Source: JAIMBK01 sp040755975 | Lineage (GTDB): Bacteria > Bacillota > Desulfotomaculia > Desulfotomaculales > Nap2-2B | Assembly: GCA_040755975.1 (NCBI GenBank) | Contig: JBFLZY010000059.1 | Coordinates: 1-17,680, forward strand | Reading direction: 5' to 3' | Length of the DNA: 17,680 nucleotides | Shown: positions 7,546 through 14,790 of the stretch, one piece after another | How positions within the stretch are numbered: position 1 is the stretch's first letter | How the letters are laid out: every line of letters starts with the position of its first letter | Made by a program: the position numbers and the translations under genes | Notes under the pieces: generated by a model | Database searches by the model: none | What the model was told of the DNA's origin: nothing | Seen by the model: the letters and a program-made list of their open reading frames with translations, nothing else

Positions 7546-7562
7546 ATTACACTTTATTACAC
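7546..7562. repeat. Direct repeat of ATTACAC with 10-bp period
   Basis: ATTACAC occurs at 7546-7552 and 7556-7562, exactly one helical turn apart, in the LysM-MarR divergent region and about 75 bp before the MarR start. It has the layout of a response-regulator half-site pair, such as PhoP-like sites, but the match to any known consensus is loose. Confidence 0.35.
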
Positions 7563-7596
7563 CTTACGGCGAGTTCTCTTTTTTATAACTGAATAC

Positions 7597-7626
7597 TTGC
7601 AGAAGACAATTGTTGTATGATACAAT
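7597..7626 (+). promoter_or_regulatory. marR-arsM-arsN2 promoter with overlapping palindromic operator
   Basis: TTGCAG (7597-7602) and TACAAT (7621-7626) are spaced by 18 bp, giving a predicted start near 7633 and a very short leader before the ATG at 7638. A perfect palindrome, TTGTAT-G-ATACAA (7613-7625), covers the -10 box, flanked by CAATTG on each side (7607-7612, 7623-7628). A dimeric MarR protein bound there would block polymerase, so autorepression is the likely regulation. Confidence 0.6.
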
Positions 7627-7637
7627 TGAGTGGGTGA

Positions 7638-8120
7638 ATGAAGATGGAGTTGCTAACGGAATTGAAATCAGAAGCCAGCCGGTTGCGGCATCTGCTGGTG
7701 GAATTGAGCCGGGCGACGCAACTGCTGGAAAAAAGTGAAGTGGGCTGCTGCGGGATCAGTTTATCCCAGTGCCATCTTTTGCTGGAAGTTTCCCGCCGGG
7801 AAGGAGAGGGCGAGACCTCGCTGAGCGACCTGGCCGCGGTGCTGGGGCTGGATTTAAGCACCGTCAGCCGGGTGGCGGACGGCCTGGTCCGGCAAAATCT
7901 CCTCAAAAGGGAGATCGACAGCCAAGACCGGCGCAGGTCAATCCTGACCTTAACGGGCAGCGGGAAGGAGCTGGTCGAGAACATCAACCGGAACATGAGG
8001 GCATATACGCAGGAAATATTAAAACAGATTCCGCCGGAAAAACGGCCAGCGGTCCTGGAAAGCCTGGGTTTGCTGGTTGAAGCCATTCAAAAAACAAAGG
8101 GAGGTTGTTGTGGTGAATGA
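7638..8120 (+). CDS. MarR-family regulator with paired cysteines, candidate arsenic sensor
   Basis: A 160-residue MarR-type winged-helix repressor. The DNA-binding domain spans about 45-110: helix-turn-helix LSDLAAVLGLDLSTVSRVADGLV (given here only as its span, 62-84), then the wing with the family signature DSQDRRR (94-100) and LTLTGSG. Two vicinal Cys pairs are unusual: C37-C38 (VGCCGIS) before the HTH and C157-C158 at the extreme C-terminus, plus C45. Such pairs suit soft-metalloid binding. It is the first gene before arsM and arsN2, whose starts overlap each other, so it probably represses them and responds to trivalent arsenicals. Usual ars regulators are ArsR/SmtB proteins, and this is not one. 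The sensing role is inference; the MarR assignment is firm. An ATG two codons later is also possible. Confidence 0.87.
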   Translation: MKMELLTELKSEASRLRHLLVELSRATQLLEKSEVGCCGISLSQCHLLLEVSRREGEGETSLSDLAAVLGLDLSTVSRVADGLVRQNLLKREIDSQDRRRSILTLTGSGKELVENINRNMRAYTQEILKQIPPEKRPAVLESLGLLVEAIQKTKGGCCGE

Positions 8121-8949
8121 TCAGCCTGATTGCTTGAAGGAAGCTGTGCGGGAAAAGTACGCCGGGCTGGCCCGGTTGGCCCGGGAACAGGGAAAGGGAA
8201 TTTGCTGTGCTCCCGCTGGTTCTACCGCTGGATTTTGTTGCGCGGAAAATTATAATGCCGGGGAAGTAGCAGGACTGCCGCCGGAATTGCTGGCGGCTTC
8301 CCTGGGCTGCGGCAATCCCATCGCTCTGGCCGGGCTGCAACCGGGGGAGGCGGTTTTGGACCTGGGCAGCGGCGCCGGGCTGGACGTCTTGCTGGCCGCC
8401 CGCCGGGTGGGGCCGGCGGGAAAGGTGTACGGCCTGGACATGACTGACGAGATGCTGGCCCTGGCCCGGGAGCATCAAAAGCGCAGCGGGTTAACCAACG
8501 TGGAATTTATCAAGGGCGACATGGAAAATATCCCGCTGCCGGAGAACCACGTGGACGTGGTGATCTCCAACTGCGTGATCAACCTGGCCGCCGATAAAGC
8601 CGGGGTGATCCGGGAAGCTTTCCGGGTGCTCAAACCCTGGGGCCGGCTGGCCATTTCCGACATGGTGTGGCAACGGGAAGTGCCTGCCTGGCTGCGGCAA
8701 AACGTGGAGCTGTGGGCGGGCTGCGTGGCCGGCGCCCTGACTGCCGAAGAATACAGGCGCCTGCTGGCGGAAGCGGGTTTTGCCGAAATCGGACTGGAGG
8801 TTACCCGTGTTTTCAGCCGGGCGGATCTCCCGGAAGGGGTCTTGACGGAGGAAATGGAAAAGCAGCTGGCTCCTTACGCCGGTTCCCTGGTCAGCGCCTT
8901 CGTCCGGGCGCGTAAACCCGGGGGTGAAGGAGGGGGCGGTGCGTGCTAA
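8113..8949 (+). CDS. arsM: Arsenite S-adenosylmethionine methyltransferase ArsM
   Basis: A 278-residue class-I methyltransferase that should convert As(III) to methylated arsenicals with SAM. Motif I is VLDLGSGAGLDVL (81-93), followed by the acidic strand VYGLDM (105-110) and the GDMENIPLPEN segment. The arsenite-binding cysteines of the family are all matched: C42/C43 (GFCCAENY), C66 (LGCGNP), C154 (ISNCVINL) and C204 (WAGCVAGA). The 50-residue interval between the last two equals that of the algal enzyme (C174, C224). Extra Cys occur at 7, 31, 32 and the final residue. The GTG at 8113 is chosen because AAAGGGAGG (8096-8104), lying inside the MarR coding end, is 8 bases upstream; GTG 8110 is also possible. 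It overlaps marR by 8 bp and arsN2 by 11 bp, so the three genes form one operon. Confidence 0.93.
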   Translation: MNDQPDCLKEAVREKYAGLARLAREQGKGICCAPAGSTAGFCCAENYNAGEVAGLPPELLAASLGCGNPIALAGLQPGEAVLDLGSGAGLDVLLAARRVGPAGKVYGLDMTDEMLALAREHQKRSGLTNVEFIKGDMENIPLPENHVDVVISNCVINLAADKAGVIREAFRVLKPWGRLAISDMVWQREVPAWLRQNVELWAGCVAGALTAEEYRRLLAEAGFAEIGLEVTRVFSRADLPEGVLTEEMEKQLAPYAGSLVSAFVRARKPGGEGGGGAC

Positions 8950-9412
8950 AGGAACGCGGAGACGGCCCGGGGTGAATGATCTGATTCTTGATAGCGCCCG
9001 CCCGGCCGACCGGGAAGCCGTCTTTTCTTTGTTGGCGGAAGCCGGCCTGACCAGGGCCGGAATAGCCGAAGACCTGGCCCACTTCTTTGTGGCCAGGATC
9101 CTTTCGGATGTGGCCGGCGTGGTGGGGCTGGAGTATTACGGGGAGTATGTTTTGCTGCGTTCTCTGGCTGTGGCGCCGGCGCATAGAGGGAAGGGCCTGG
9201 GCCGCCGCCTGGTGGCCCGGGCCCTGGAAGCGGCAGCCGGGAGGGGGGCGCGGGAGGTGTACCTGCTGACCGTAACGGCGCCGCACTTTTTTGAACGCCT
9301 GGGCTTTGCGGCGGTCGGGCGGGAAGATGTTCCCGGCCCGGTATGGCAGTCCCTGGAGTTTCGGGAAGTCTGCCCGGTGTCGGCTGTCGTGATGAAATTG
9401 TCGTTGTCTTAA
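8939..9412 (+). CDS. arsN2: Arsenic-resistance GNAT acetyltransferase ArsN2
   Basis: A 157-residue GNAT protein with the ArsN2 pattern: SARPADREAVFSLLAEAGL at the N-terminus, LEYYGEYVLLRSLAV, the acetyl-CoA loop HRGKGLGRRLV, then REVYLLTVTA, FFERLGF and a C-terminal CPVSAVVMKL. These are characteristic of the ars-operon subfamily, whose exact substrate is unsettled; related ArsN1 acetylates an organoarsenical antibiotic. The GTG at 8939 is preferred because AAGGAGG (8927-8933) lies 5 bases before it; GTG 8972, closer to where the domain starts, is an alternative with a weaker site. It overlaps arsM by 11 bp. Context and motifs agree, so the family call is strong. Confidence 0.88.
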   Translation: MRAKGTRRRPGVNDLILDSARPADREAVFSLLAEAGLTRAGIAEDLAHFFVARILSDVAGVVGLEYYGEYVLLRSLAVAPAHRGKGLGRRLVARALEAAAGRGAREVYLLTVTAPHFFERLGFAAVGREDVPGPVWQSLEFREVCPVSAVVMKLSLS

Positions 9413-9431
9413 TGCGCATTGAAAGGGCGCC

Positions 9432-9596
9432 GTGGCTGAAGTGCCGGCCCAAAAGGGAAAGAAACCCGACGGCGCCGCTTTGCTCCGGAAATATCACCAG
9501 AAATGCCAGCGTCACCGGGCCTTCCGGGAGGATTTCAACAGAGTCAACAAGGAGGGGGCGGCCTGGAATGTCCACGCCCCCGGCAATGGGTCATAA
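9432..9596 (+). CDS. Small basic ORF after arsN2 (54 aa), possible real gene
   Basis: A GTG-started frame of 54 residues lies 19 bp after arsN2 on the same strand. A modest GAAAGGG (9421-9427) is 4 bases before the GTG. The product is Lys/Arg/His-rich and protein-like rather than the Arg/Pro/Gly pattern of shadow frames. Residues 22-28 contain HQKCQRH, an HxxCxxH arrangement that could bind metal. I recognise no family. It could equally be the remnant of a larger gene. Confidence 0.35.
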   Translation: MAEVPAQKGKKPDGAALLRKYHQKCQRHRAFREDFNRVNKEGAAWNVHAPGNGS

Positions 9597-9853
9597 TCAT
9601 CCCCTTTGGCCTAAGTTCCGGCGCTCCCTTTCGCTTTTCCAGAGCATTTCCTCGACGGTTAACGCCTTCCTGATGGCGGGTTTTCTATAGCAATCGCCTC
9701 CATTTCCTCTCCTTCCAGGTTGTTGAAATGGATCAACCAGACTTCTGAGGGGTCTTTGGACTGTGCCTGCGACCCTTGGTTTTCAATCTCCAGAATCGGA
9801 CCGGGGGATTTCCCCCGGCATTGCTCCCGGGACATGGTTCCCCCGGTCGGCAA
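9597..9853 (-). pseudogene. Remnant resembling the C-terminus of an Rpn/PD-(D/E)XK transposase-like nuclease
   Basis: On the minus strand, the frame from 9853 reads EVWLIHFNNLEGEEMEAIAIENP and then shifts. In the next frame it continues AIRKALTVEEMLWKSERERR to a stop at 9597-9599. Joined across a one-base frameshift near 9680-9690, this resembles the tail of Rpn-family recombination-promoting nucleases. No N-terminal catalytic domain is present on the upstream side, so it is both truncated and frameshifted. The rest of the interval to 10014 holds no gene apart from the ECF-like promoter at 9909 and a GC hairpin at 9801-9818. The family resemblance is from memory of such tails. Confidence 0.35.
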
Positions 9854-9904
9854 TTTTCCTTGTTACCTGCGGGCAAAGTGGTTATGCCTCGAAATTTTTT
9901 TTAC

Positions 9905-9962
9905 CCCGGGAACCTTTCCGGAACCTTTCTCGTCTATACTTAACAAGAAGAAATGGCCCTTT
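9905..9962 (+). repeat. Copy A of a 58-bp promoter-containing repeat
   Basis: Matches 15596-15653 in the same orientation. Over the 47-bp core 9909-9955 versus 15600-15646 I count three mismatches. Similarity extends past the promoter into the first transcribed bases (AACAAGAAGAAATG) and then fades. Confidence 0.85.
9909..9936 (+). promoter_or_regulatory. ECF-sigma-type promoter, copy A
   Basis: GGAACC (9909-9914) and CGTCTA (9931-9936) are separated by 16 bp, the geometry of extracytoplasmic-function sigma promoters (GGAAC or TGAAAC at -35, CGTC at -10). A second GGAACC at 9920-9925 is too close to serve with this -10. Transcription should begin near 9942, about 75 nt before the first exported-protein gene at 10015. 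No sigma or anti-sigma gene lies in the window. Confidence 0.65.
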
Positions 9963-10014
9963 GGAGGCAGGATTCTGGCTTAAACACGCCAAGGAAGGGA
10001 GATCAGGATTTGCG

Positions 10015-10698
10015 GTGAAAATGAAGCTTTCAGTTGTTTTCGGCCTGCCGATTTTGATTTTCCTGTCTTGCTGTCCTTTTGCCTCGGCCCGCCTGCTCGT
10101 GGGCAGCCCGGAGCAGGTCATTGCCAATTCCACCCTCATCCTTACCGGCAAAGTGACGGAGAGCAAGGACCTGGAAGATGAACGGTCGTTTACTGTTTTC
10201 GTAGACAGGATATTAAAAGGTACTTATCCCGGTGAACAAATCTCTTTTTCCGCGCAGCGGACCCCGCGGGGTTTAATGGGTTTTCCTGCTTCCCCGGAAG
10301 CCGGCTCAGAGGTACTCCTTTTTCTCCGGAAAGACGACGGCACTAATTACCGTTTTACCTATGACCTTAACTGCATCGCGATCCTCGAAGACCAAAAGGC
10401 AACCGCTTTGTGCGGCGGGAGCAACGTCAGCCTGAACAATAACCGCTGGACTGTTGACGATTACCGGCAAGCTTACAACGATTTTCTGGGGGCCGGCTTT
10501 GCCCGGACGCAAACGCAATCCGCAAGTTTGGGCGGCAAGGCAGGAGCCGCCGGAAGCGCCGCCCCGGAAAGCCGGCCCCTGTTTTTTCCCCTTGGTCTTT
10601 TGGGCACCGTTTTAGGAATTGTTCTTGTGTTTGGCCTTGCCGGGTTTGTGCTTTACCAGCAGAATAAAATCAGGAAGGACGATGAAGGTGATGACTAA
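10015..10698 (+). CDS. Exported, C-terminally membrane-anchored protein of unknown function
   Basis: A 227-residue protein with a signal peptide (positively charged MKMK, hydrophobic core, likely cleavage after FASA at 25). A beta-rich ectodomain follows (about 28-150: ANSTLILTGKVTES, TVFVDRILKGTYPGE, GSEVLLFLRKDD), with C119-C132-like spaced cysteines, then an Ala/Gly/Ser-rich linker and one transmembrane helix (about 188-212) with a KIRKDDEGDD-type charged cytoplasmic tail. The opening pattern ('standing out as released, GKV') resembles small exported domains of the NTR/OB type, but I do not recognise a named family. GTG 10015 is chosen because AGGA (10005-10008) is 6 bases upstream; ATG 10021 is also possible. 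Its start follows ECF promoter copy A, and its end overlaps the next gene by 17 bp, so both are probably one operon of envelope proteins. Confidence 0.75.
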   Translation: MKMKLSVVFGLPILIFLSCCPFASARLLVGSPEQVIANSTLILTGKVTESKDLEDERSFTVFVDRILKGTYPGEQISFSAQRTPRGLMGFPASPEAGSEVLLFLRKDDGTNYRFTYDLNCIAILEDQKATALCGGSNVSLNNNRWTVDDYRQAYNDFLGAGFARTQTQSASLGGKAGAAGSAAPESRPLFFPLGLLGTVLGIVLVFGLAGFVLYQQNKIRKDDEGDD

Positions 10699-13402
10699 AC
10701 CCAAAATCGCGGCCTTGATTTTTGGTGTTGTGCTGGCCCTCCTCCTGGGCGCCTGTGGTGAGAGCGAAAGCCCCCGGCCGCTGTGGGCCGCTGCCGGCCA
10801 AAGCCACCCTGATGCAAGTAATGCGGGAGCAAAAGCAGGAAAAGAAACCCTGCCCGCCTTAAAGGAATTAAAGGAAAAATTATGGCAGGCCGCCGATGCC
10901 AAAGAAAGAAACGAAGTCATTGCTTCTTTCCAGAGCCTGCCGGGCCCGGATGCCGAAGCCGCGCAGGTTCTGCTGGATTATTTGAAGGAAAAGGTGCGCA
11001 CCGACGCATGGAACATCCGCGATGCGCTGGTGAAACTGATGACCGCGGAACAGGTGGCGCAGCTGGCCGAAGATCTCGCCGCATACGGGGAAGATAATAC
11101 CACCAGGTATCTCATTCCGGTGCTTGCGGAGCGTGTAACCGACGCCCGGACGTTGACCGAGGCAATCCTTTCTGGGCAGGAACTGCGGGGGTCCTCCTAC
11201 CAACTGGTGAAGGCAGCCGGGCAGAGAATCTTTCCCGATTCCGGCGATCTGGTCCGGTGGCTCACTGACGTTTACGCCCGGTTAACTGCCCCCGCGGCGA
11301 AAGAAGGCCTGGTTCTTGCCGTGGTTAATGTGGCCCGCGAGGAGCCTCCCGGTGCCAGACGTTCGGCACTTTTTGCCTGGCTGTGGGAGGCGCAGGAAAA
11401 GGAGCAGGATGCCGCCGCCCGTTCCCGGCAGCTTTTCAACCTGTATAAACTGGGCGAAGAAAGGGCGCTGGCGGCCATCGGCGAGCTTTATCACCGCCTT
11501 GTTTCGGGGAAAGAGAAAGTTGACCTCATCCAAGAAGCCGGCAACGCCGCCCGCTGGGGGTTAAAAGGCGCCGCCAGGGAAGCGGTGATCAAATGGCTGT
11601 GGAAAGCGGCCGAAACGGACACCGTGCCGTTTAGCCGCCAGGAGTGCCTTTACACCCTCTATGAACTGGGGGAAAAAGAAGCTCTGGACAAACTTGTGGA
11701 GGACATCGATAAAAACGGGATGGCTGCTTTGCCGGGTGAAGACGGCGCAGGCTTTAACCGCCGCCTGAGCTGGCAGTTTTTACAAGAGGTGGCCGGGGAA
11801 TACCCGCAAAGCTACCTGGCGCGGGGCATCAAGGCTTACGAAGAGGTGCGGGGCGAACCTTACTTTGAGCCGGCGCGCCGGGAAAAATACCAGAAGGACT
11901 GGGGCGTGTATTTTTACGGTGATGAACAATACGATCCGGACCGGGAGATCCCAGGCTGGGAAAAGTTTTTGCAGAAATTCTCCTACCACCCGGCCGCCGA
12001 CGACGCCGCCTACCGCCTGGCCCGCTGCTACGAAATCGAGGGGCGCTGGGCCGAGGCCCTGAACATGCTGCAAAGAGCCCGCGCCTTGCCCGACGGGGAC
12101 ATGCGCTACCACGTCTCCGGCCGCCTGATTTACGTCCTGGACGTGCGGATGACTGACGAGCAGTTAAAGGAACTGCCGGTATCGGCGCTGGACCCGGCTT
12201 TGCCCCCGATGGTCTCCTATTCTCTGGCCGTCAAACAAATCCGCCGGGATGACTACCGGCAGGCTGCCGGCGCGCTGGAAGAGATCGTGGGAAAATATAA
12301 AGAGGCCGGGAGACTTTCCAACCAGGATCTCTTGCCCCTCGGTTATTTGCCCGCCGCCTCCCGATACGATTTCTGGGGCGCCGTAGAAAAGCAGTTGGCC
12401 CAGGTGAAAGAGCTGGCCGAGCGCAAGGAGCAGTGGGAAAAAACGCAAGATCCTGCCCGCCTGTACGACCTGGCGGCGGCCATCTACCACGACCAGTTCC
12501 TCTACTACAACCACCTCTGGGCGGGGGAGCGGCAGTGGTACAACTGGCTCGGTTATATCAACGCCACCGCCTCCGGCCGGGCCCCGGCGGAGATGGCTGC
12601 CTTTACCCGGGAGATGATCAACTACAGCCACAGCCTGCCGTATTTCCAGCAGGTTTCCAGCCATCCCGCCGCCCCGCCGGAGTTAAAGGCAAAGGCGCTT
12701 TACTCCCTGGGTTTATGCTACATCGGCCTGGACCAGTGGGGTCAGGAAGCCTGGTTTGCCTTTACCCCTTCGGAGGTTAGGCAAAAGATTATCTCCACCT
12801 ACCAACAATTCGTGAATGAATATCCGGAGAGCTCGATGGCCGACGACGCGCTCTTAGTCCTGGGCGCTTACACCGGGGAGGCCGGTTACCTGGAAAAGAT
12901 CATTAAAGAATACCCCCAGGGCAACATGGTGGAAAAAGCGCAGAAGCTTCAGGAAGAGGTGCTCAAGAAAAGGGAATTAGCCAAGAAGATGGGAGTGCCT
13001 TTTTATCCGGACAGCACCCCTTACGCTTACGGCCAGCCGATCTCCTATAAGCTTTTAGCTGCCGGCAATGCCGGAGCCGCTGGCCCTGAACTTCAAACTA
13101 CCGAACCTGTTCCCGAGGAAGTCAAAAAGTGGGCGACGGCCAACAGCCGGCAACCCTTTACGGGCTCCTTTACTTTCGGGCAGTGGCGCTACATCTTCAT
13201 CGCGGCCGGCGAAAAACCCACCGCCGGCTACAAGATAGAAATTGTCAACATCCGTGACGACGGCCGGGGTAAGCTTACCGTGCACTACCGGATCACCGGC
13301 CCGCCGCCCGGCCGGATGGCGGCCCAGGTAATCACCTACCCTTACGTGCTGGCCCGCATCCCGGCAGGCGGCGCGGCGCCGGAGTTTCGGGAAGAGGGGT
13401 GA
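10682..13402 (+). CDS. Large helical-repeat lipoprotein with C-terminal PrcB_C-like domain
   Basis: A 906-residue lipoprotein. The signal sequence ends in the lipobox LGAC with C25 as the lipidated residue. Residues about 30-760 are alpha-solenoid: HEAT/armadillo-like Leu/Ala/Glu helices first, then TPR units, clearest at about 430-465 (AAYRLARCYEIEGRWAEAL) and 703-745 (YQQFVNEYPESSMADDALL). The C-terminal domain (about 826-900) has GQWRYIFIAAGEKPTAGY, IEIVNI and GPPPGRMAAQVITYPYV, the pattern of PrcB_C, named after the Treponema PrcB lipoprotein that supports the surface protease PrtP. It probably acts as an outer-face scaffold; no protease gene is adjacent here. ATG 10682 is preferred because AGGAAGGA lies 3-4 bases before it and it starts inside the preceding gene. 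A degenerate second copy of the PrcB_C domain lies at 17066-17288. Confidence 0.82.
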   Translation: MKVMTKPKIAALIFGVVLALLLGACGESESPRPLWAAAGQSHPDASNAGAKAGKETLPALKELKEKLWQAADAKERNEVIASFQSLPGPDAEAAQVLLDYLKEKVRTDAWNIRDALVKLMTAEQVAQLAEDLAAYGEDNTTRYLIPVLAERVTDARTLTEAILSGQELRGSSYQLVKAAGQRIFPDSGDLVRWLTDVYARLTAPAAKEGLVLAVVNVAREEPPGARRSALFAWLWEAQEKEQDAAARSRQLFNLYKLGEERALAAIGELYHRLVSGKEKVDLIQEAGNAARWGLKGAAREAVIKWLWKAAETDTVPFSRQECLYTLYELGEKEALDKLVEDIDKNGMAALPGEDGAGFNRRLSWQFLQEVAGEYPQSYLARGIKAYEEVRGEPYFEPARREKYQKDWGVYFYGDEQYDPDREIPGWEKFLQKFSYHPAADDAAYRLARCYEIEGRWAEALNMLQRARALPDGDMRYHVSGRLIYVLDVRMTDEQLKELPVSALDPALPPMVSYSLAVKQIRRDDYRQAAGALEEIVGKYKEAGRLSNQDLLPLGYLPAASRYDFWGAVEKQLAQVKELAERKEQWEKTQDPARLYDLAAAIYHDQFLYYNHLWAGERQWYNWLGYINATASGRAPAEMAAFTREMINYSHSLPYFQQVSSHPAAPPELKAKALYSLGLCYIGLDQWGQEAWFAFTPSEVRQKIISTYQQFVNEYPESSMADDALLVLGAYTGEAGYLEKIIKEYPQGNMVEKAQKLQEEVLKKRELAKKMGVPFYPDSTPYAYGQPISYKLLAAGNAGAAGPELQTTEPVPEEVKKWATANSRQPFTGSFTFGQWRYIFIAAGEKPTAGYKIEIVNIRDDGRGKLTVHYRITGPPPGRMAAQVITYPYVLARIPAGGAAPEFREEG

Positions 13403-13575
13403 TAAAGGCATTCTACGGACCATACGGAGACCGTCCCCTCGATCTGGCCCTGGAGATGAGCTTAACCGTCGAACCCGAAAAATATCCGGACGGCTCTTTG
13501 GGGCCGGGAAGGTATTTGATCCGGGAGTTGCAGCCCGCGGCCCCTGGTCGAACATTTCTGCAGAGAAAAAAATAA
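13399..13575 (+). CDS. Small ORF coupled to the PrcB_C lipoprotein (58 aa)
   Basis: A GTG overlaps the TGA stop of the lipoprotein gene in the four-base GTGA arrangement typical of coupled genes and opens a 58-residue frame. The product contains GPYGDRPLDLALEMSLTVEP and GPGRYLIRELQP segments, has ordinary protein composition, no signal peptide and no membrane helix. The site upstream (GGAAGAGG) is close to the start, so translation probably depends on coupling. I recognise no family. Alternatively it is the out-of-frame tail of an originally longer lipoprotein that lost its end by a frameshift. Confidence 0.5.
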   Translation: MIKAFYGPYGDRPLDLALEMSLTVEPEKYPDGSLGPGRYLIRELQPAAPGRTFLQRKK

Positions 13576-13628
13576 AAGAAGCCGCCTAAGTTTCCTGGTG
13601 CGGACGTGCAGGTTAAGCTTTACCAAGG

Positions 13629-13651
13629 GCCTCAAGAATCCTGGAGGCTTT
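13629..13651 (+). terminator. Weak hairpin after the lipoprotein operon
   Basis: GCCTC (13629-13633) pairs with GAGGC (13644-13648), with an inner AG/CT pair around AATC, followed by only TTTC. If it works as a terminator it is weak and may only lower transcription into the next gene. Confidence 0.25.
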
Positions 13652-13713
13652 CAATCGTAACCGTGAACAATTGTTTTTAAACGTATTCTAAATTCACGGG
13701 GGTGTCCTGTGGT

Positions 13714-14763
13714 ATGTCCAAATCCCGCTTAGCCCTAATGATTTTATTCCTGGCCGCACCGCTCCTGACTCTTTTTCTTGCGTCCGGCGCCCAGGCTGGT
13801 GATCCCATTAAACTTTTCGTTAACGACCGGGAGGTGGCAACAGACATCCCGCCCCAGTTAATTAACGGGCGGACCATGGTGCCCGTGCGGTGGATTGCCG
13901 AAGGTTTAGGCGCCGAAGTAACCTGGGACGAGGAAACCCGAACGGTAAAGGTTTTTACCGGAGACTGGCTTCCCCGACTGGGCAAACTGCTTGCCCGGGC
14001 GGAAGAGGAGCTTGCCAATGCGCCCGACACCAGGGGAGAAATCAAAAGAATCTGGAAGATCGGGGATAACCAGGTATTGCTGGAGCATGTCTGGGCCATG
14101 GATTATGACTATTATCTCGGCAACCTCTCCACAGGCCAAAAAGACCGGATTGTCAGCTTTGTCGAAAACGCGCGGGTAGAAAAGGTCGGGGACCAGGAAA
14201 TTGCCTTTATCGCTAAGGGGGGCGGCGATTGCGGCAATTATACCTTTCCCTACCTGCTCCGGTATGACCTGAAAAACAAGGAAATGTCCACCGAGCAGAT
14301 GTATCTGCAGCGCGACGCAACCTTCGGAACTTCCGGGGCCTGGGCTCACCTCCTAAAGGATGTCGGTGTGCAGGAAGGCTGGGGTGTTCTGGTCGACCTG
14401 GAAGTTGCCCCCGATCAAATCCTCGCGGGAGGGCACAAAACGCCCCTCACCGTTGTCAATTACCATGGCAACCTTGTTTCCCTGCGGATTTACGGCGTTG
14501 CTTGTTCCAAAACCGGCAATAACGTCCTCAAACCGGCTGATCCCGTGATTGAAAGAATTGAATGGGAGGCTTTACCGGCTGATGAACCGGTGGAAAATCC
14601 GGCGCTGTTGCAGATGGATTTCCCCTACGGGGCTGCCCTGAAGAGTACCGATATTCACGAACCTTCCGTTGTAGTCAAGATTTTCACCAGGGAAGAAGTT
14701 GCTTATAATATCGCTACCAGGGCAATGAACACCGGCTTAACCTATGCCGTCAAGTTCAAATAA
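13714..14763 (+). CDS. Exported protein with copper-amine-oxidase-like N-terminal domain
   Basis: A 349-residue secreted protein. A signal peptide (SKSRLALMILFLAAP, cleavage after SGAQA near 28) precedes one Cu_amine_oxidN1-like 'stalk' domain at about 30-81, recognised by IKLFVNDREV, INGRTMVPVRWIAEGLGAEVTWDEETRTVKVF-type order. In Firmicutes these domains are wall- or surface-associated modules; they do not imply oxidase activity, and no oxidase domain follows. Residues about 90-349 form an unrecognised region with three cysteines (one in GGGDCGNYTF). The ATG at 13714 is taken because it begins a good signal peptide; the GTG at 13702 is an alternative, and GGGGG (13697-13702) is the only ribosome-site candidate. 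It lies between the PrcB_C lipoprotein unit and a decayed gene, probably in the same envelope-protein block. Confidence 0.8.
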   Translation: MSKSRLALMILFLAAPLLTLFLASGAQAGDPIKLFVNDREVATDIPPQLINGRTMVPVRWIAEGLGAEVTWDEETRTVKVFTGDWLPRLGKLLARAEEELANAPDTRGEIKRIWKIGDNQVLLEHVWAMDYDYYLGNLSTGQKDRIVSFVENARVEKVGDQEIAFIAKGGGDCGNYTFPYLLRYDLKNKEMSTEQMYLQRDATFGTSGAWAHLLKDVGVQEGWGVLVDLEVAPDQILAGGHKTPLTVVNYHGNLVSLRIYGVACSKTGNNVLKPADPVIERIEWEALPADEPVENPALLQMDFPYGAALKSTDIHEPSVVVKIFTREEVAYNIATRAMNTGLTYAVKFK

Positions 14764-14790
14764 AATGGTTTAGCGAAGGAGGCAAAAAAC

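Noticed and set aside
8946..9575. 209-residue minus-strand ORF opposite arsN2
   Set aside because: Pro/Arg-rich shadow of the arsN2 frame with no ribosome site; the plus-strand gene explains the open frame.
9343..9690. 115-residue plus-strand ORF overlapping the end of arsN2
   Set aside because: Starts inside arsN2 in another frame without a ribosome site; the 54-residue frame at 9432 is the more protein-like reading.
9801..9818. GC hairpin CCGGGGG-ATTT-CCCCCGG
   Set aside because: No T-run on either side and not at a gene end; likely chance in GC-rich DNA.
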